Shown: positions 22,178 through 30,497, numbered from the stretch's first letter. The stretch: 33,732 nt of DNA from Ideonella sp. A 288 (GCF_002198735.1 NZ_MWLO01000070.1:1-33732), one strand, 5' to 3'. Notes: generated from the letters alone by a model not told the origin. A program made the numbers and translations.

Positions 22178-22702
22178 TATGTGGCCGCGGCCGGTGCGGC
22201 CTGGGTGCCGTCGCCGGTGCGGTCTTGCCGCAGGGCACCACCGGTGGCGAGACCTTGCCGATCGTTCGCCAGTCGACGCATGGTGTTCTGACCTTGACGG
22301 GGTTGAGGCCCTCCACGATGCGCGTCCGGTGCCGCCCGGTCTGTGCGATGGAGAACGGTGGGAGGTTCCTCACCGACGCCGCGTTGCGCCCCATTGGTGG
22401 CCTCCGGGCTGGCGAGGTGCGGTCGCAGCAAGTGCTTGCGTCCGGGCGGCTGACGCCGACACGCGCACACAGCGTCCCAGGCGCGTGCCTGTGGACGTGG
22501 AAAACACTGGACTGGACAAGACGAGCCCTTGCGGTAGAGGCTCGATGTGTCGTCTCCGGGTTCAGCCATCGCTGTCCCGCGGGTTGATGTTCGTCCGACT
22601 TGGAGCGACTTTGGGTGTCGCGGGGCGTCGGGCCGCAGCATCGGCTCCAGGGCGGTTTCTGACAGCTCTACTGACAAGCCGCCTGCTGACCCCGGAATAG
22701 AA
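22178..22702. other. Gene-poor region, nothing recognised
   Basis: 525 bp between the ATPase start and the tRNA terminator. Several open frames exist on both strands but none has a recognisable domain or believable start, and composition here is a little less GC-rich than the flanks. It should hold the ATPase promoter. I found no copy of the tRNA 3' end that would mark an integration site. Confidence 0.5.
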
Positions 22703-22736
22703 CAAGGCCTCAGCGGTTCGCACCGCTGAGGCCTTG
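22703..22736 (-). terminator. Strong hairpin terminator after tRNA-Asn
   Basis: A perfect 15-bp stem: CAAGGCCTCAGCGGT (22703-22717) and its complement (22722-22736) around a TCGC loop. It begins 17 bases after the tRNA 3' end on the minus strand. Only a weak T-rich tail follows (TTCTATT). The strength and place make it the likely transcription terminator of the tRNA. Confidence 0.8.
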
Positions 22737-22753
22737 ATTTCACACGCTGTTTT

Positions 22754-22829
22754 TGGCTCCCCGACCTGGGCTCGAACCAGGGACCTACGGATTAACAGTC
22801 CGGCGCTCTACCAACTGAGCTATCGGGGA
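22754..22829 (-). tRNA. tRNA-Asn (GTT)
   Basis: 76 nt including an encoded CCA. The acceptor stem TCCCCGA pairs with TCGGGGA, then G and CCA. The D arm contains AGCTCAGTTGGTAGAGC. The anticodon stem-loop is CCGGA-CTGTTAA-TCCGT style with anticodon GTT, reading AAC and AAU as Asn. The T arm has GGTTCGAGCC. All arms pair as expected. Confidence 0.97.
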
Positions 22830-22839
22830 ATAGCCTCGC

Positions 22840-22869
22840 AGTATAGCACTGAGATTTCCGTCGCCTCAA
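22840..22869 (-). promoter_or_regulatory. Promoter of tRNA-Asn
   Basis: On the minus strand, TTGAGG (22869-22864) and TATACT (22845-22840) are separated by 18 bases, a good sigma-70 match ending 10 bases before the tRNA 5' end. The -35 box overlaps the stop codon (22868-22866) of the TonB-dependent receptor gene. Confidence 0.75.
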
Positions 22870-25022
22870 AGATCCATCTGCGCCGAGACGTGCAGACTGC
22901 GCGGCTGCAGCGGGTAGAGGTAGGCATGGCCGAACTGGAAGGGGGCTTCCTTCCAGGCGCGGGCGTTGGCGACGTTGTCGATGCCGGCACGCCAGACCAC
23001 CTGGCGCGAGCCCAGGCGTTGGGCGTAGCGCAGGGCCAGGTCGAGTCGGGTCCAGCCTGGGGTGTCCAGGCTGTTGTCGGGCAGCACCATGCGCCGGCCC
23101 TCGTGCGTGACGAAGCCCAGCAAGGCCAGGCCCGGCACATAAGCCACGTTGTACGCGGCCTGCACCTTCAGGCTGGAGGCCGGCACGTTGGTGGGGCGCA
23201 GCCCGTTGATCGCGGCATCCGCGGCGCCTTCGCGGCGTGCCTTCAGTGCCATCGCGCTGCCGCGCAGGTTCCAGGCGCCGGCACGCCATTCGACCTCGGC
23301 CTCGATGCCGCGGTGGCGTGCGCTGCCGTCGATGGCGCGCACACAGCCGTCTGCTCCGCTGTCGCAGGGGCCCAGGTCCGACCAGGTCGGGCGGCGGATG
23401 TCGAAGGCCGCCACGGTCCAGTCGAGCAGGGCGGTGCGGTGCTTGTAGCCAAACTCGATCTGTCGGCTCTGCAGCGCCGGCAGCGCTTCGCCGGCATTGG
23501 CGTAACGCGATCGGTTCGGGGCCACCTCGGTCTCCACGCCGCGGCCCCAGCTGGCGTAGGCCATGCCGTTCGGGCCGACCGCGTGGCTCAGCGCCAGCCA
23601 TGGCGTCGTGAACGACTGCTCATAGGCGATGGGCCGCGAGCCATCGGTGCGCTCGCTGCGGCGGTCCAGACGCGAGTGGCGCAGGCCGATCCAGGCGCTC
23701 ATTTCAGGTGTCAGCACGACGAGATCCTGCAGGCGCAGCTCGGTGCTCTTTTCGTCGCGGTCGGTGTTCTCGTCGGTCAGCGACGGGTCCGCCGGCGTGA
23801 CGACCAGTGCGCCGATGCGGCCGGTGCCCACGTAGTTGAAGGCCTGGCGGTTGAAGCGGGCCTCGTGGCGGCTGAACAGCAGGCCGGCCGTGAACTGGTG
23901 GGCCAGTCCCAGGGCCAGGGCGCGGCCGGACAGCGCCACGTCCAGCGCGTCGGTGGTGCGGCGTTCGCCCTCGCTGCGGAAGTCGTAAAGGTCGAACGTG
24001 CCGTCGCTGCAGTAACGGTCGAAGCGCTCCTCGGCGCTGCAGCCGGACGGGAAGGCGATGCGGTCGTCGCTGTCCAGGCGCTGGCGCATCGCGTGCAGGC
24101 TGAGTTGCAGATCCTTGCCCAGGGTCTGTGTCAGTCGCAACGACCCGGTGCGGCCGGCCATCACCACCGGCAGGCGCCACGGCTGCTGGTTGAGGTTGGT
24201 GCGTGGGTCGCTGGCGCCGGCGTCGGGCACTCGGTCACCCAGCACGCTGAACCCCGGCGTGCTGGGTTGCACCTGTCGGCTGGATTCGATCTCGGCCTCC
24301 ACCAGCAGCCCCGGCGTCACCTGGGCGTCGACGGCCAGTGCCAGCAGGCGGCTGTGACCGCGGCTGGCGTCGGTGGGCGGCTGCAGGTGGTCGTAGGCGG
24401 CGTTCAGGCGCCAGCCGAAGGCGCCCGATCGGTCGCCCAGGTCGATGGCGGCGCCGAGGCTGGCGTCGTCGGCCCAGCCGAGCGTGAGCTGGCGGACGGT
24501 GCCGGTGGGGCGCTTGACGACCAGGTTGACCAGGCCGCCGGGCGAGCTGACGCCGGCCTGCAGGCCACTGGTGCCCTTGAGCACCTCGAGCGACTGCTTG
24601 TTGGCTTGCGGCAGCACGGTCTCGGCATTGATGGGCAGGCCGTCGCGGCGGTAGTTGCTGCGGTTCTCGAGCGTGAAGCCGCGCACCGCCAGCTGACCCC
24701 AGTAGCCCGGGGCGTTGTAGGCGTCGGTGATGCCGGCGTCCAGCCGGGTGATGTCGGCCAGTCCGCCGATGCCGGCATCGGCCAGTTGGCGGGTGGTGAT
24801 GACGCTGGCCGAGAACGGCGAGCGCGACACCGGGATGTCGCCGAAGCCGGCGACGCTGGCAGCGTTGGCGCTGTTGCGACCGCTGATGGTGACGGTCTGC
24901 ACGGCGTCCTGCGCGCAGACCGGGGCGGTGAGGCCGGATCCCAGGCAGGCGGCGAGGGTCGCCAGGGCCAGCCGATGCGGGCGCATTCGGCGTCGGAACT
25001 GAAAAGTGGTGTGGGTTGCCAT
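22866..25022 (-). CDS. TonB-dependent outer-membrane receptor under TPP riboswitch control
   Basis: 718 residues. A signal peptide is visible (RPHRLALATLAACLGSGLTA, then PVCAQ), followed by DAVQTVTISG, the TonB-box region. The plug domain shows SPFSASVITTRQLADAGIGG, YWGQLAVRGFTLENRSNYRR and LEVLKGTSGLQAGVSSPGGL with VNLVVKRPTG, the TonB siderophore-receptor pattern. A 22-stranded barrel fills the rest. By sequence alone it would be called a siderophore receptor, but the leader carries a TPP riboswitch, so thiamin or a thiamin precursor is the likelier substrate (inference). The ATG at 25022 gives the signal peptide and has GGA six bases upstream; an open frame continues to 25202 through the riboswitch and is rejected. 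No thiamin biosynthesis gene is adjacent. Confidence 0.9.
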   Translation of the reverse strand: MATHTTFQFRRRMRPHRLALATLAACLGSGLTAPVCAQDAVQTVTISGRNSANAASVAGFGDIPVSRSPFSASVITTRQLADAGIGGLADITRLDAGITDAYNAPGYWGQLAVRGFTLENRSNYRRDGLPINAETVLPQANKQSLEVLKGTSGLQAGVSSPGGLVNLVVKRPTGTVRQLTLGWADDASLGAAIDLGDRSGAFGWRLNAAYDHLQPPTDASRGHSRLLALAVDAQVTPGLLVEAEIESSRQVQPSTPGFSVLGDRVPDAGASDPRTNLNQQPWRLPVVMAGRTGSLRLTQTLGKDLQLSLHAMRQRLDSDDRIAFPSGCSAEERFDRYCSDGTFDLYDFRSEGERRTTDALDVALSGRALALGLAHQFTAGLLFSRHEARFNRQAFNYVGTGRIGALVVTPADPSLTDENTDRDEKSTELRLQDLVVLTPEMSAWIGLRHSRLDRRSERTDGSRPIAYEQSFTTPWLALSHAVGPNGMAYASWGRGVETEVAPNRSRYANAGEALPALQSRQIEFGYKHRTALLDWTVAAFDIRRPTWSDLGPCDSGADGCVRAIDGSARHRGIEAEVEWRAGAWNLRGSAMALKARREGAADAAINGLRPTNVPASSLKVQAAYNVAYVPGLALLGFVTHEGRRMVLPDNSLDTPGWTRLDLALRYAQRLGSRQVVWRAGIDNVANARAWKEAPFQFGHAYLYPLQPRSLHVSAQMDL

Positions 25023-25046
25023 CGTGTGTCCAGGTTGGCGATGGCA
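25017..25046 (-). promoter_or_regulatory. Start-codon hairpin, likely riboswitch expression platform
   Basis: TGCCATCG and CGATGGCA form an 8-bp perfect stem (plus-strand arms 25017-25024 and 25039-25046). The start codon of the receptor (25022-25020) is inside the 3' arm, and the GGA of the ribosome site is in the 14-base loop. Located just below the TPP aptamer, it could block translation when TPP is bound. The mechanism is inference. Confidence 0.55.
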
Positions 25047-25093
25047 GGTCGGCAAGCTGGAGAACGGCCCTGCGGAGGCATGGCGTTGTGTCT

Positions 25094-25178
25094 GGCTGCT
25101 TCCCTGCGCGAGGATTACCTCAGTCAGGTTCAAAGGGACTTTCTCAGTCGCACCGCGTGAACGGCACAACACCCCTAG
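25094..25178 (-). promoter_or_regulatory. TPP riboswitch (THI element)
   Basis: On the minus strand the conserved THI-box elements occur in order: GGGGTG (25175-25170) at the 5' side, CTGAGA (25147-25142), then the strongly conserved CCCTTTGAACCTGA (25137-25124) and a GAGGTAATCCTCGCGCAGGGAA closing part (split here by a short variable helix). CTGAGA binds the pyrimidine of thiamin pyrophosphate in known structures. It lies about 70 bases upstream of the TonB-dependent receptor start. High TPP should turn the gene off. Confidence 0.93.
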
Positions 25179-25235
25179 CGAAGCCGCGCGGCGCAATTGC
25201 ACCGTGCGGGGACCAGAATTATGAACGAGCGTCGA

Positions 25236-26273
25236 TCAACCCCGCGCCACGCCCAGCAATTGGTGCAGGCGGGGGCTGGTGGTGGTGTATTGCTGCAGCA
25301 CCGCCTGGCCCGGGCGCAGGCGCTGCGCAGCGCCATAGGCAGCGAGCGTGGCCTCGTGGAAGCCGCAGACGATGAGCTTGCGCTTGCCGGCGTAGGTGTT
25401 GATGTCGCCGACCGCGTGGATGCCCGCCACGCTGGTCTGGAACTGCGCGGTGTCGACCACCAGCTGGCGGCGCGACATGGCCAGGCCCCAGTCGGCGATC
25501 GGTCCAAGCCTTGGGCTCAGGCCCAGCAGCACCAGCACCGTGTCGGCCGGCAGGCCCACCGGCTTGCCGTCGGCGTCGATCAGCTGCAGGCCGGTGAGGC
25601 GGCCGTCCGCCACGTCGATGCCCACCGGTTGTGCCGCGACGAAGCGCAGGCGGCCGTCGGCGCAGGCCTGGCGCATGCGGGCCACCGTGTCGGGCGTGGC
25701 GCTGAAGGCGTCGCGGCGGTGCACCAGGGTCACGCTGGCGGGCACGGCGTCGCCGGCCTCGATCAGCCCCAGGGTGTCGGACAGCGCCTGCTCGTCATCG
25801 CCGAACACCAGCACCTGCTGGCCAGCCAGCGCCGCCTGCGCGGGGGCACGGTGGAAGACCTGGCGGTCGACGAAGAGCTCGATGCCATCTACCTTGAGCG
25901 GCTTGGGCTGGAAGGCGCCCACCCCGGCGGCGATGAACACCGCGCGGCACAGGAAGCGCATGCCGGCACTGGTGTGCAATGCGAAGCGACCGTCGGCCTG
26001 TGGCTGCAGCGACACGATGGTCTGGCCCAGGTGCAAGGCGGTGCCGAACGGTCTGATCTGCTCGAGCAGACGGTCGGCCAGCTCGTGGCCGCTGCACACG
26101 CGGATGCCGGGGATGTCGTAGATCGGCTTGTCGGGGTAGAGCTCGACGCATTGGCCGCCCGGGGCGGGCAGCGCATCGACGATGTGGGCACCGATCTCCA
26201 GCAGGCCCAGCTGGAAGGCCTGGAACAAACCGACCGGGCCGGCGCCGATGACGACGGCGTCGGTCTCGATCAT
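25236..26273 (-). CDS. Ferredoxin--NADP+ reductase, thioredoxin-reductase-like
   Basis: 345 residues, the TrxR-like ferredoxin-NADP reductase family. FAD-binding VVIGAGPVGLFQAFQLG (G10, G12, G15) opens the protein, followed by GGQCVELYPDKPIYDIPGIR, typical of this type of FNR. The NADP-binding half has VLVFGDDEQALSDTLGLIEA, and the second FAD contact is GIHAVGDINTYAGKRKLIVC near the end. There is no CxxC redox pair, which separates it from thioredoxin reductase. It moves electrons between NADPH and ferredoxin. The ATG at 26273 (MIETDAVV) is chosen over the longer frame from 26333 because the GxGxxG sits at the normal distance. It follows the ferredoxin gene by 17 bases, so the two form a redox pair. 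Confidence 0.9.
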   Translation of the reverse strand: MIETDAVVIGAGPVGLFQAFQLGLLEIGAHIVDALPAPGGQCVELYPDKPIYDIPGIRVCSGHELADRLLEQIRPFGTALHLGQTIVSLQPQADGRFALHTSAGMRFLCRAVFIAAGVGAFQPKPLKVDGIELFVDRQVFHRAPAQAALAGQQVLVFGDDEQALSDTLGLIEAGDAVPASVTLVHRRDAFSATPDTVARMRQACADGRLRFVAAQPVGIDVADGRLTGLQLIDADGKPVGLPADTVLVLLGLSPRLGPIADWGLAMSRRQLVVDTAQFQTSVAGIHAVGDINTYAGKRKLIVCGFHEATLAAYGAAQRLRPGQAVLQQYTTTSPRLHQLLGVARG

Positions 26274-26290
26274 GGGCAGGTGGAACAAGC

Positions 26291-26614
26291 TCAGCGGATC
26301 AGCTCGGACAGCTTGTTCTTGCGGTCTTTCCACTCATCGGCGTCGGGCAGGGCGGGCTTGCGCTTGGTGATGCTGGGCCAGCCCTTGGCCAGATCGGCAT
26401 TGAGCTTGATGAAGGCGATCTGGTCGGCCGGCACGTCTTCCTCGGGCAGGATCGCGTTGACCGGGCACTCGGGGATGCACACGGCACAGTCGATGCACTC
26501 GTCCGGGTCGATGGTCAGGAAGTTCGGGCCTTCGCGGAAGCAATCGACAGGGCACACATCGACGCAGTCGGTGTACTTGCAGCGGATGCACGATTCGAGG
26601 ACGACGTGTGTCAT
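26291..26614 (-). CDS. fdxA: 7Fe ferredoxin, FdxA type
   Basis: 107 residues, standard for FdxA. The N-terminal cluster region is [20 protein letters not shown] and the second is [18 protein letters not shown] (Cys 40, 43, 46, 50), giving one 3Fe-4S and one 4Fe-4S cluster. The C-terminal extension ([20 protein letters not shown]) is the usual helix-loop of this group. It is a small cytoplasmic electron carrier. It lies between cobA (44 bp upstream) and the ferredoxin reductase (17 bp downstream), all on the minus strand, which makes a link with sulfite reductase plausible (inference). Confidence 0.96.
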   Translation of the reverse strand: MTHVVLESCIRCKYTDCVDVCPVDCFREGPNFLTIDPDECIDCAVCIPECPVNAILPEEDVPADQIAFIKLNADLAKGWPSITKRKPALPDADEWKDRKNKLSELIR

Positions 26615-26658
26615 GGGGAGGCTCGGGAAGGTTTCAGTGGCAGCACGAACGCACGATT

Positions 26659-27408
26659 TTAAGGCGCGTGCGTTTGCGTCGCGGCTCGAGGCCGGTCAAA
26701 TGCTGGGGTCTTCGACGCGATGGCCTCGGCGCCGGCGCCCACCGTCACCACGGCCGGCCGGCCGGCGTGCAGCACCGCGGCGTCGGCCAGCGAACCCACC
26801 TGATGGGCGCTGGTGATGGCATCGGGCCAGCCCGCTCGCGAGACGACGCAGGTGGCGGCGTCGGCGGGCCAGCCGGCGTCCTGAAGGCGCCGCGACAGCG
26901 CGGCGAGTTGCCGGCCGGCCATGTAGAAGACCTCGGTGTCGGCGGTGCGGCCGGCCTGAAGGGCGCCCTGGCGCGTCATCGCGGTGCTGAGGCTGACGCT
27001 GCGGCCGCGGCCGCGGCGGGTGAGCGGGCGGGCGCTGTCGGCGGCGGCGGCCAGCGCGGCGGTGACGCCGGGCACCACCTCGAAGCCGATGCCGTGTTCG
27101 TGCAGCGCGGCCATTTCTTCTTCGAGCCGGCCGAAGACGCTGGGGTCGCCGCCCTTGAGCCGCACCACGCAGCCGTGGCGGCGGGCCTCGCGCACCAGCC
27201 GCGCGTTGATCGCCGCCTGCTCGGCCGCGGGGCCGAAGCCGCGCTTGCCGACGTTCACCCAGCGCGCCTGGGGCGCCAGTTCGCGCAGCGCGGGGTCGGT
27301 CAGCGCGTCGTGCAGCACCACCTCGGCCTGGCCCAGGTGGCGGGCGCCGCGCAAGGTGATCAGGTCGGCCGCGCCGGGGCCGGCACCGATGAAGACGACA
27401 TGGCCCAT
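26659..27408 (-). CDS. cobA: Uroporphyrinogen-III C-methyltransferase
   Basis: 249 residues, the single-domain SUMT. Family motifs appear in order: [20 protein letters not shown] (SAM site 1), [26 protein letters not shown] (the classic GGDP motif), [13 protein letters not shown] and PLTRRG. It makes precorrin-2 from uroporphyrinogen III with two SAM, the first step to siroheme, the cofactor of sulfite reductase encoded upstream. The ATG at 27408 begins [10 protein letters not shown]; a longer frame to 27474 overlaps the end of cysN and is rejected. Ten bases after the cysN stop, so it is the last gene of the cys operon. The final steps of siroheme synthesis are not encoded here. Confidence 0.94.
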   Translation of the reverse strand: MGHVVFIGAGPGAADLITLRGARHLGQAEVVLHDALTDPALRELAPQARWVNVGKRGFGPAAEQAAINARLVREARRHGCVVRLKGGDPSVFGRLEEEMAALHEHGIGFEVVPGVTAALAAAADSARPLTRRGRGRSVSLSTAMTRQGALQAGRTADTEVFYMAGRQLAALSRRLQDAGWPADAATCVVSRAGWPDAITSAHQVGSLADAAVLHAGRPAVVTVGAGAEAIASKTPAFDRPRAATQTHAP

Positions 27409-27418
27409 GCCGCTGATC

Positions 27419-28747
27419 TTAAGCTGCCGCGCGCACCAGCAAGGCACCGCTGGTGCGGTTGCTGGTGGGGTCAACCATGATCAACGCACCGCCGACGCGG
27501 TTCTGCGCATAGGGCTCCACCGGCAGCGGCTGCTGGAACTCGACCGTGACCTGGCCGATCTCGTTGACGGCCAGTTCGTGGGCGTCCAGCGGCTGCAGGT
27601 CGTGGATGTCCAGGCGGTGGTCGATGGCGGTGATGCGCGCCTGCACCCAGCGGTTGCCGTGCCGCACCCAGTACTTGCGGCCCACCTGGGCCGGCTCGGT
27701 GTCCAGCCAGGCCAGCGTGGCCTCGACGCGCTGCGCGGGGCGCAGGCTGCCGGGGCTGGCGATCCAGTCGCCGCGAGAGATGTCGAGCTGGCGGTCCAGC
27801 ACGAGGCCGGCCGATTCGCCCGCCTTCGAAGAGTCCACCGTCGAGCCGGCGCGGCGCACCTCGGCCACCACGGCGATCTCGCCGCTGGGGAACACCTGCA
27901 CCGCGTCGCCGGCCTGCACGCTGCCGTGGGCGATGCGGCCCCAGAAGGTGCGCGGCTGGTGGCCGGTGCCGTCGCCTTCGCGGGCCACGTACTGCACCGG
28001 CAGCAGCATCTCGCCCTGGGTGCGTTCCTGGGTGGTCGGCAGGCTCTCCAGCAGTTGCAGCAGCGATGGGCCGCGGTACCAGCCGGAGTCCATCGGCAGC
28101 GCCACGTTGTCGCCGCGCAGGGCGCTCACCGGCACGATGCCGGACAGGCCCGAGAGCCGGGCCTCGCGCACGAAGGCCAGCAGCGCATCGCGCGCCGCCT
28201 CGAAGGCGGCCTGCGGGTCGTCCACCGCATCGAGCTTGTTCACCGCGAAGACGATGCTCGGCACGCGCAGCAGGTGCGCCAGCAGCGCGTGGCGGCGGGT
28301 CTGCGGCAGCAGGGCCACCGGGCGATGGCGCCAGTCGAGCTTGGTGATGTCCACCAGCACCACCGCGGCGTCGCTGCCGGCGGCGGCGGTGACCATGTTG
28401 CGGGTGTACTGCTCGTGGCCCGGCGCGTCGGCGATGATGAACTTGCGCCGCGGCGTGGCGAAGTAGCGGTAGGCCACGTCGATGGTGATGCCCTGCTCGC
28501 GCTCGGCCTCCAGGCCGTCGGTGAGCAGCGACAGGTCGATGGGCTCGCCGGCGGCGCGCTTCTCGAGCGTGTCGAGCTGGTCGGCCAGGATGGCGCGGCT
28601 GTCGAACAGCAGGCGGCCGATCAGCGTGCTCTTGCCATCGTCGACGCTGCCGGCGGTGAGGAAGCGCAGGGCGCGGTGGTCGGTCACGGTGGCGGGGTCG
28701 GCGGCCGCGGCCTCGTCGCGGGGCGCGGTCTTCAGCACGGCGTTCAT
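27419..28747 (-). CDS. cysN: Sulfate adenylyltransferase subunit 1 (GTPase)
   Basis: 442 residues, CysN without a fused APS kinase (CysC). GTPase motifs: G1 GSVDDGKS (33-40), G3 DAPGHEQYTRN (107-117), G4 NKLD (170-173). EF-Tu-like domains 2 and 3 follow (GRIAHGSVQAGDAVQVFPSG, then DISRGDWIASPG). It couples GTP hydrolysis to ATP sulfurylase activity of CysD, making APS from sulfate and ATP. The ATG at 28747 overlaps the cysD stop by one base. The lack of a CysC domain fits the APS-type reductase encoded in this operon, which needs no PAPS. Confidence 0.95.
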   Translation of the reverse strand: MNAVLKTAPRDEAAAADPATVTDHRALRFLTAGSVDDGKSTLIGRLLFDSRAILADQLDTLEKRAAGEPIDLSLLTDGLEAEREQGITIDVAYRYFATPRRKFIIADAPGHEQYTRNMVTAAAGSDAAVVLVDITKLDWRHRPVALLPQTRRHALLAHLLRVPSIVFAVNKLDAVDDPQAAFEAARDALLAFVREARLSGLSGIVPVSALRGDNVALPMDSGWYRGPSLLQLLESLPTTQERTQGEMLLPVQYVAREGDGTGHQPRTFWGRIAHGSVQAGDAVQVFPSGEIAVVAEVRRAGSTVDSSKAGESAGLVLDRQLDISRGDWIASPGSLRPAQRVEATLAWLDTEPAQVGRKYWVRHGNRWVQARITAIDHRLDIHDLQPLDAHELAVNEIGQVTVEFQQPLPVEPYAQNRVGGALIMVDPTSNRTSGALLVRAAA

Positions 28748-29706
28748 CAGAAATACCCTTCTTTCTTGCGGCGCTCCATCGAGGCGTCGGAGGTGCGATC
28801 GTCCATGCGCGTGGCGCCGCGTTCGCTGACGGTGACGGTGAGCGTCTCGGCAACGATCTCGGCGGCGTTGGCGGCGGTGCTTTCCACCGGGCAGGTGCAG
28901 GTCATGTCGCCCACGGTGCGGAAGCGCACGGTGGCAGTTTCCACCGTCTCGCCGGCCTCGGGCGGGGTGACGTCGGTCAGCGGCACCAGCAGGCCCTTGC
29001 GGCGGATCACCTGCCGCTCGTGCGCGTAGTAAAGATCGGGCAGCGGGATGTTCTCGCGGGCCAGGTACAGCCACACATCGAGCTCGGTCCAGTTGCTGAT
29101 CGGGAAGCTGCGGAAGTGCTCGCCGGGGCGGTGGCGGGTGTTGAACAGCGTCCACAGCTCGGGCCGCTGCTCCTTCGGCTGCCACTGGCCGAAGCCGTCG
29201 CGGTGGCTGAAGATGCGCTCCTTGGCGCGGGCCTTCTCCTCGTCGCGACGGGCGCCGCCGATCAGGCAGTCGAAGCGGTGTTCCTCGATGGCCTCGAGCA
29301 GCGTCACCGTCTGGTGGCCATTGCGCGATTCCAGCGGGTGCGCCAGCCGCACGGTGCCGCGCTGCATCGAATCCTCGAGGTGGCCGACCACCAGGCGCTC
29401 GCCCATCTCGGCGACGCGGCGGTCGCGGAACTCGATCACCTCGGGGAAGTTGTGGCCGGTGTCCACGTGCAGCAGCGGGAAGGGCAGGCGGCCCGAAAAG
29501 TCGTTGCCCTGCACGCGGTTCTTGAAGGCCTTCTCGGCCAGGCGCAGCACCACGCACGAGTCCTTGCCGCCCGAGAACAGCAGCGCCGGGCGTTCGAAGG
29601 TGGCGGCCACCTCGCGCAGGATGAAGATGGCCTCTTCCTCCAGCCAGTCGAGGTGGCGGTGGTCTAGCTCGGGCAGCAGTTGGTCGAGGTTGACGCGTGC
29701 GTTCAT
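28747..29706 (-). CDS. cysD: Sulfate adenylyltransferase subunit 2
   Basis: 319 residues, CysD family with an ATP PP-loop motif LLFSGGKDSCVVLRLAEKAF (SGGKDS 45-50). Other family features are LLHVDTGHNFPEVIEFRDRR, CLIGGARRDEEKARAKERIF and SFPISNWTELDVWLYLAREN. With CysN it forms ATP sulfurylase, which adenylates sulfate. The C-terminus has VGDMTCTCPVES and ends RRKKEGYF, the normal CysD tail. The ATG at 29706 begins MNARVNLDQLLPELD; it overlaps the cysH stop as ATGA. The open frame to 29919 is antisense noise over cysH. Confidence 0.95.
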   Translation of the reverse strand: MNARVNLDQLLPELDHRHLDWLEEEAIFILREVAATFERPALLFSGGKDSCVVLRLAEKAFKNRVQGNDFSGRLPFPLLHVDTGHNFPEVIEFRDRRVAEMGERLVVGHLEDSMQRGTVRLAHPLESRNGHQTVTLLEAIEEHRFDCLIGGARRDEEKARAKERIFSHRDGFGQWQPKEQRPELWTLFNTRHRPGEHFRSFPISNWTELDVWLYLARENIPLPDLYYAHERQVIRRKGLLVPLTDVTPPEAGETVETATVRFRTVGDMTCTCPVESTAANAAEIVAETLTVTVSERGATRMDDRTSDASMERRKKEGYF

Positions 29707-30455
29707 GCCGCGGCTCCTTGGGTCAGGGGTGATGCATCGGCGGCCGGGTGCACGTGCAGGCCGCATTCCTTGAGAGACTCGTCCTCCCACCACCAGCGGC
29801 CGGCGCGGAAGTCCTCGCCCACGGCGATGGCGCGGGTGCAGGGGGCGCAACCGATGCTGGGCATGAACTCGTCGTGCAGCGGGTTGTAGGGCACGCCGTT
29901 GGTGGCCACGTAGTGCCACACGTCGGCCCAGCTCCAGTCGGCCAGCGGGTTGAGCTTGGTGCGGCCCTGGTCGTCGGGTTCGGAGAAGGGCACGTCGCCG
30001 CGGGCGTTGGACTGCTCGCGCCGCAGGCCGGTGACCCAGGCCGCGCGGCCGGCCAGCATGCGGGCCAGTGGCTCGAGCTTGCGCAGGCCGCAGCAGGCCT
30101 TGCGCAGCGCCAGGCTCTTGTACATCGCCTCGTCGCCATTGGCGCGCACGAAGTGCACGACGGCCTCCTGCGGCGGCGCGAACACCTCCACCGGCAGGCC
30201 GTAGTGCTGCTGGATGCGGGGGATCAGCGCCAGCGTCTGCGCGTGCAACTGCCCGGTGTCCAGCGTGGCCAGCGCGATGGGCAGTTCGTGCCGCGCGATC
30301 AGGTCGGTGACGACCATGTCCTCGACGCCGAGGCTGGTGCTCTGGACGATGCGGCCGTGGTACTCGCTGGCGGCTGACTGCAGCACCGCCACGGCATGGG
30401 CGACGCGGGAGTCGAAGCCTTCGCTGGGGCGGGCGTAGAGCGCGATGGCGGTCAT
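29703..30455 (-). CDS. cysH: Adenylylsulfate (APS) reductase, CysH family
   Basis: 250 residues. The PP-loop type fold has IVQSTSLGVEDMVVTDLIAR and LATLDTGQLHAQT. It has the iron-sulfur cysteines of APS-type enzymes: CC in KACCGLRKLEPL (C121, C122) and GCAPCTRAI (C203, C206). The catalytic Cys is in KECGLH (C231). The 4Fe-4S ligands mean APS rather than PAPS is the probable substrate. It reduces APS to sulfite, using thioredoxin or glutathione. The ATG at 30455 begins MTAIALYARPSE. The stop overlaps the cysD start. It is 42 bp after the DUF934 gene. Confidence 0.95.
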   Translation of the reverse strand: MTAIALYARPSEGFDSRVAHAVAVLQSAASEYHGRIVQSTSLGVEDMVVTDLIARHELPIALATLDTGQLHAQTLALIPRIQQHYGLPVEVFAPPQEAVVHFVRANGDEAMYKSLALRKACCGLRKLEPLARMLAGRAAWVTGLRREQSNARGDVPFSEPDDQGRTKLNPLADWSWADVWHYVATNGVPYNPLHDEFMPSIGCAPCTRAIAVGEDFRAGRWWWEDESLKECGLHVHPAADASPLTQGAAA

Positions 30456-30497
30456 GTCAGTACCGTCCGGCCACGTGCGCTTGGGATTGCCGTCATG

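Noticed and set aside
19703-22291. 862-residue plus-strand open frame over the P-type ATPase
   Set aside because: Antisense shadow; low-complexity composition and no recognisable motif, against complete ATPase motifs on the other strand.
22703-22736. 15-bp inverted repeat considered as an attachment or transposon end
   Set aside because: It lies 17 bases behind the tRNA 3' end with a 4-base loop, as a terminator would; no second copy, integrase or transposase was found.
22734-25160. 808-residue plus-strand frame over tRNA-Asn and the receptor
   Set aside because: It would cross the tRNA and the riboswitch and is antisense to a clear TonB-dependent receptor.
25023-25202. 60-residue N-terminal extension of the TonB-dependent receptor
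   Set aside because: It would translate the TPP riboswitch; the ATG at 25022 directly precedes a normal signal peptide.
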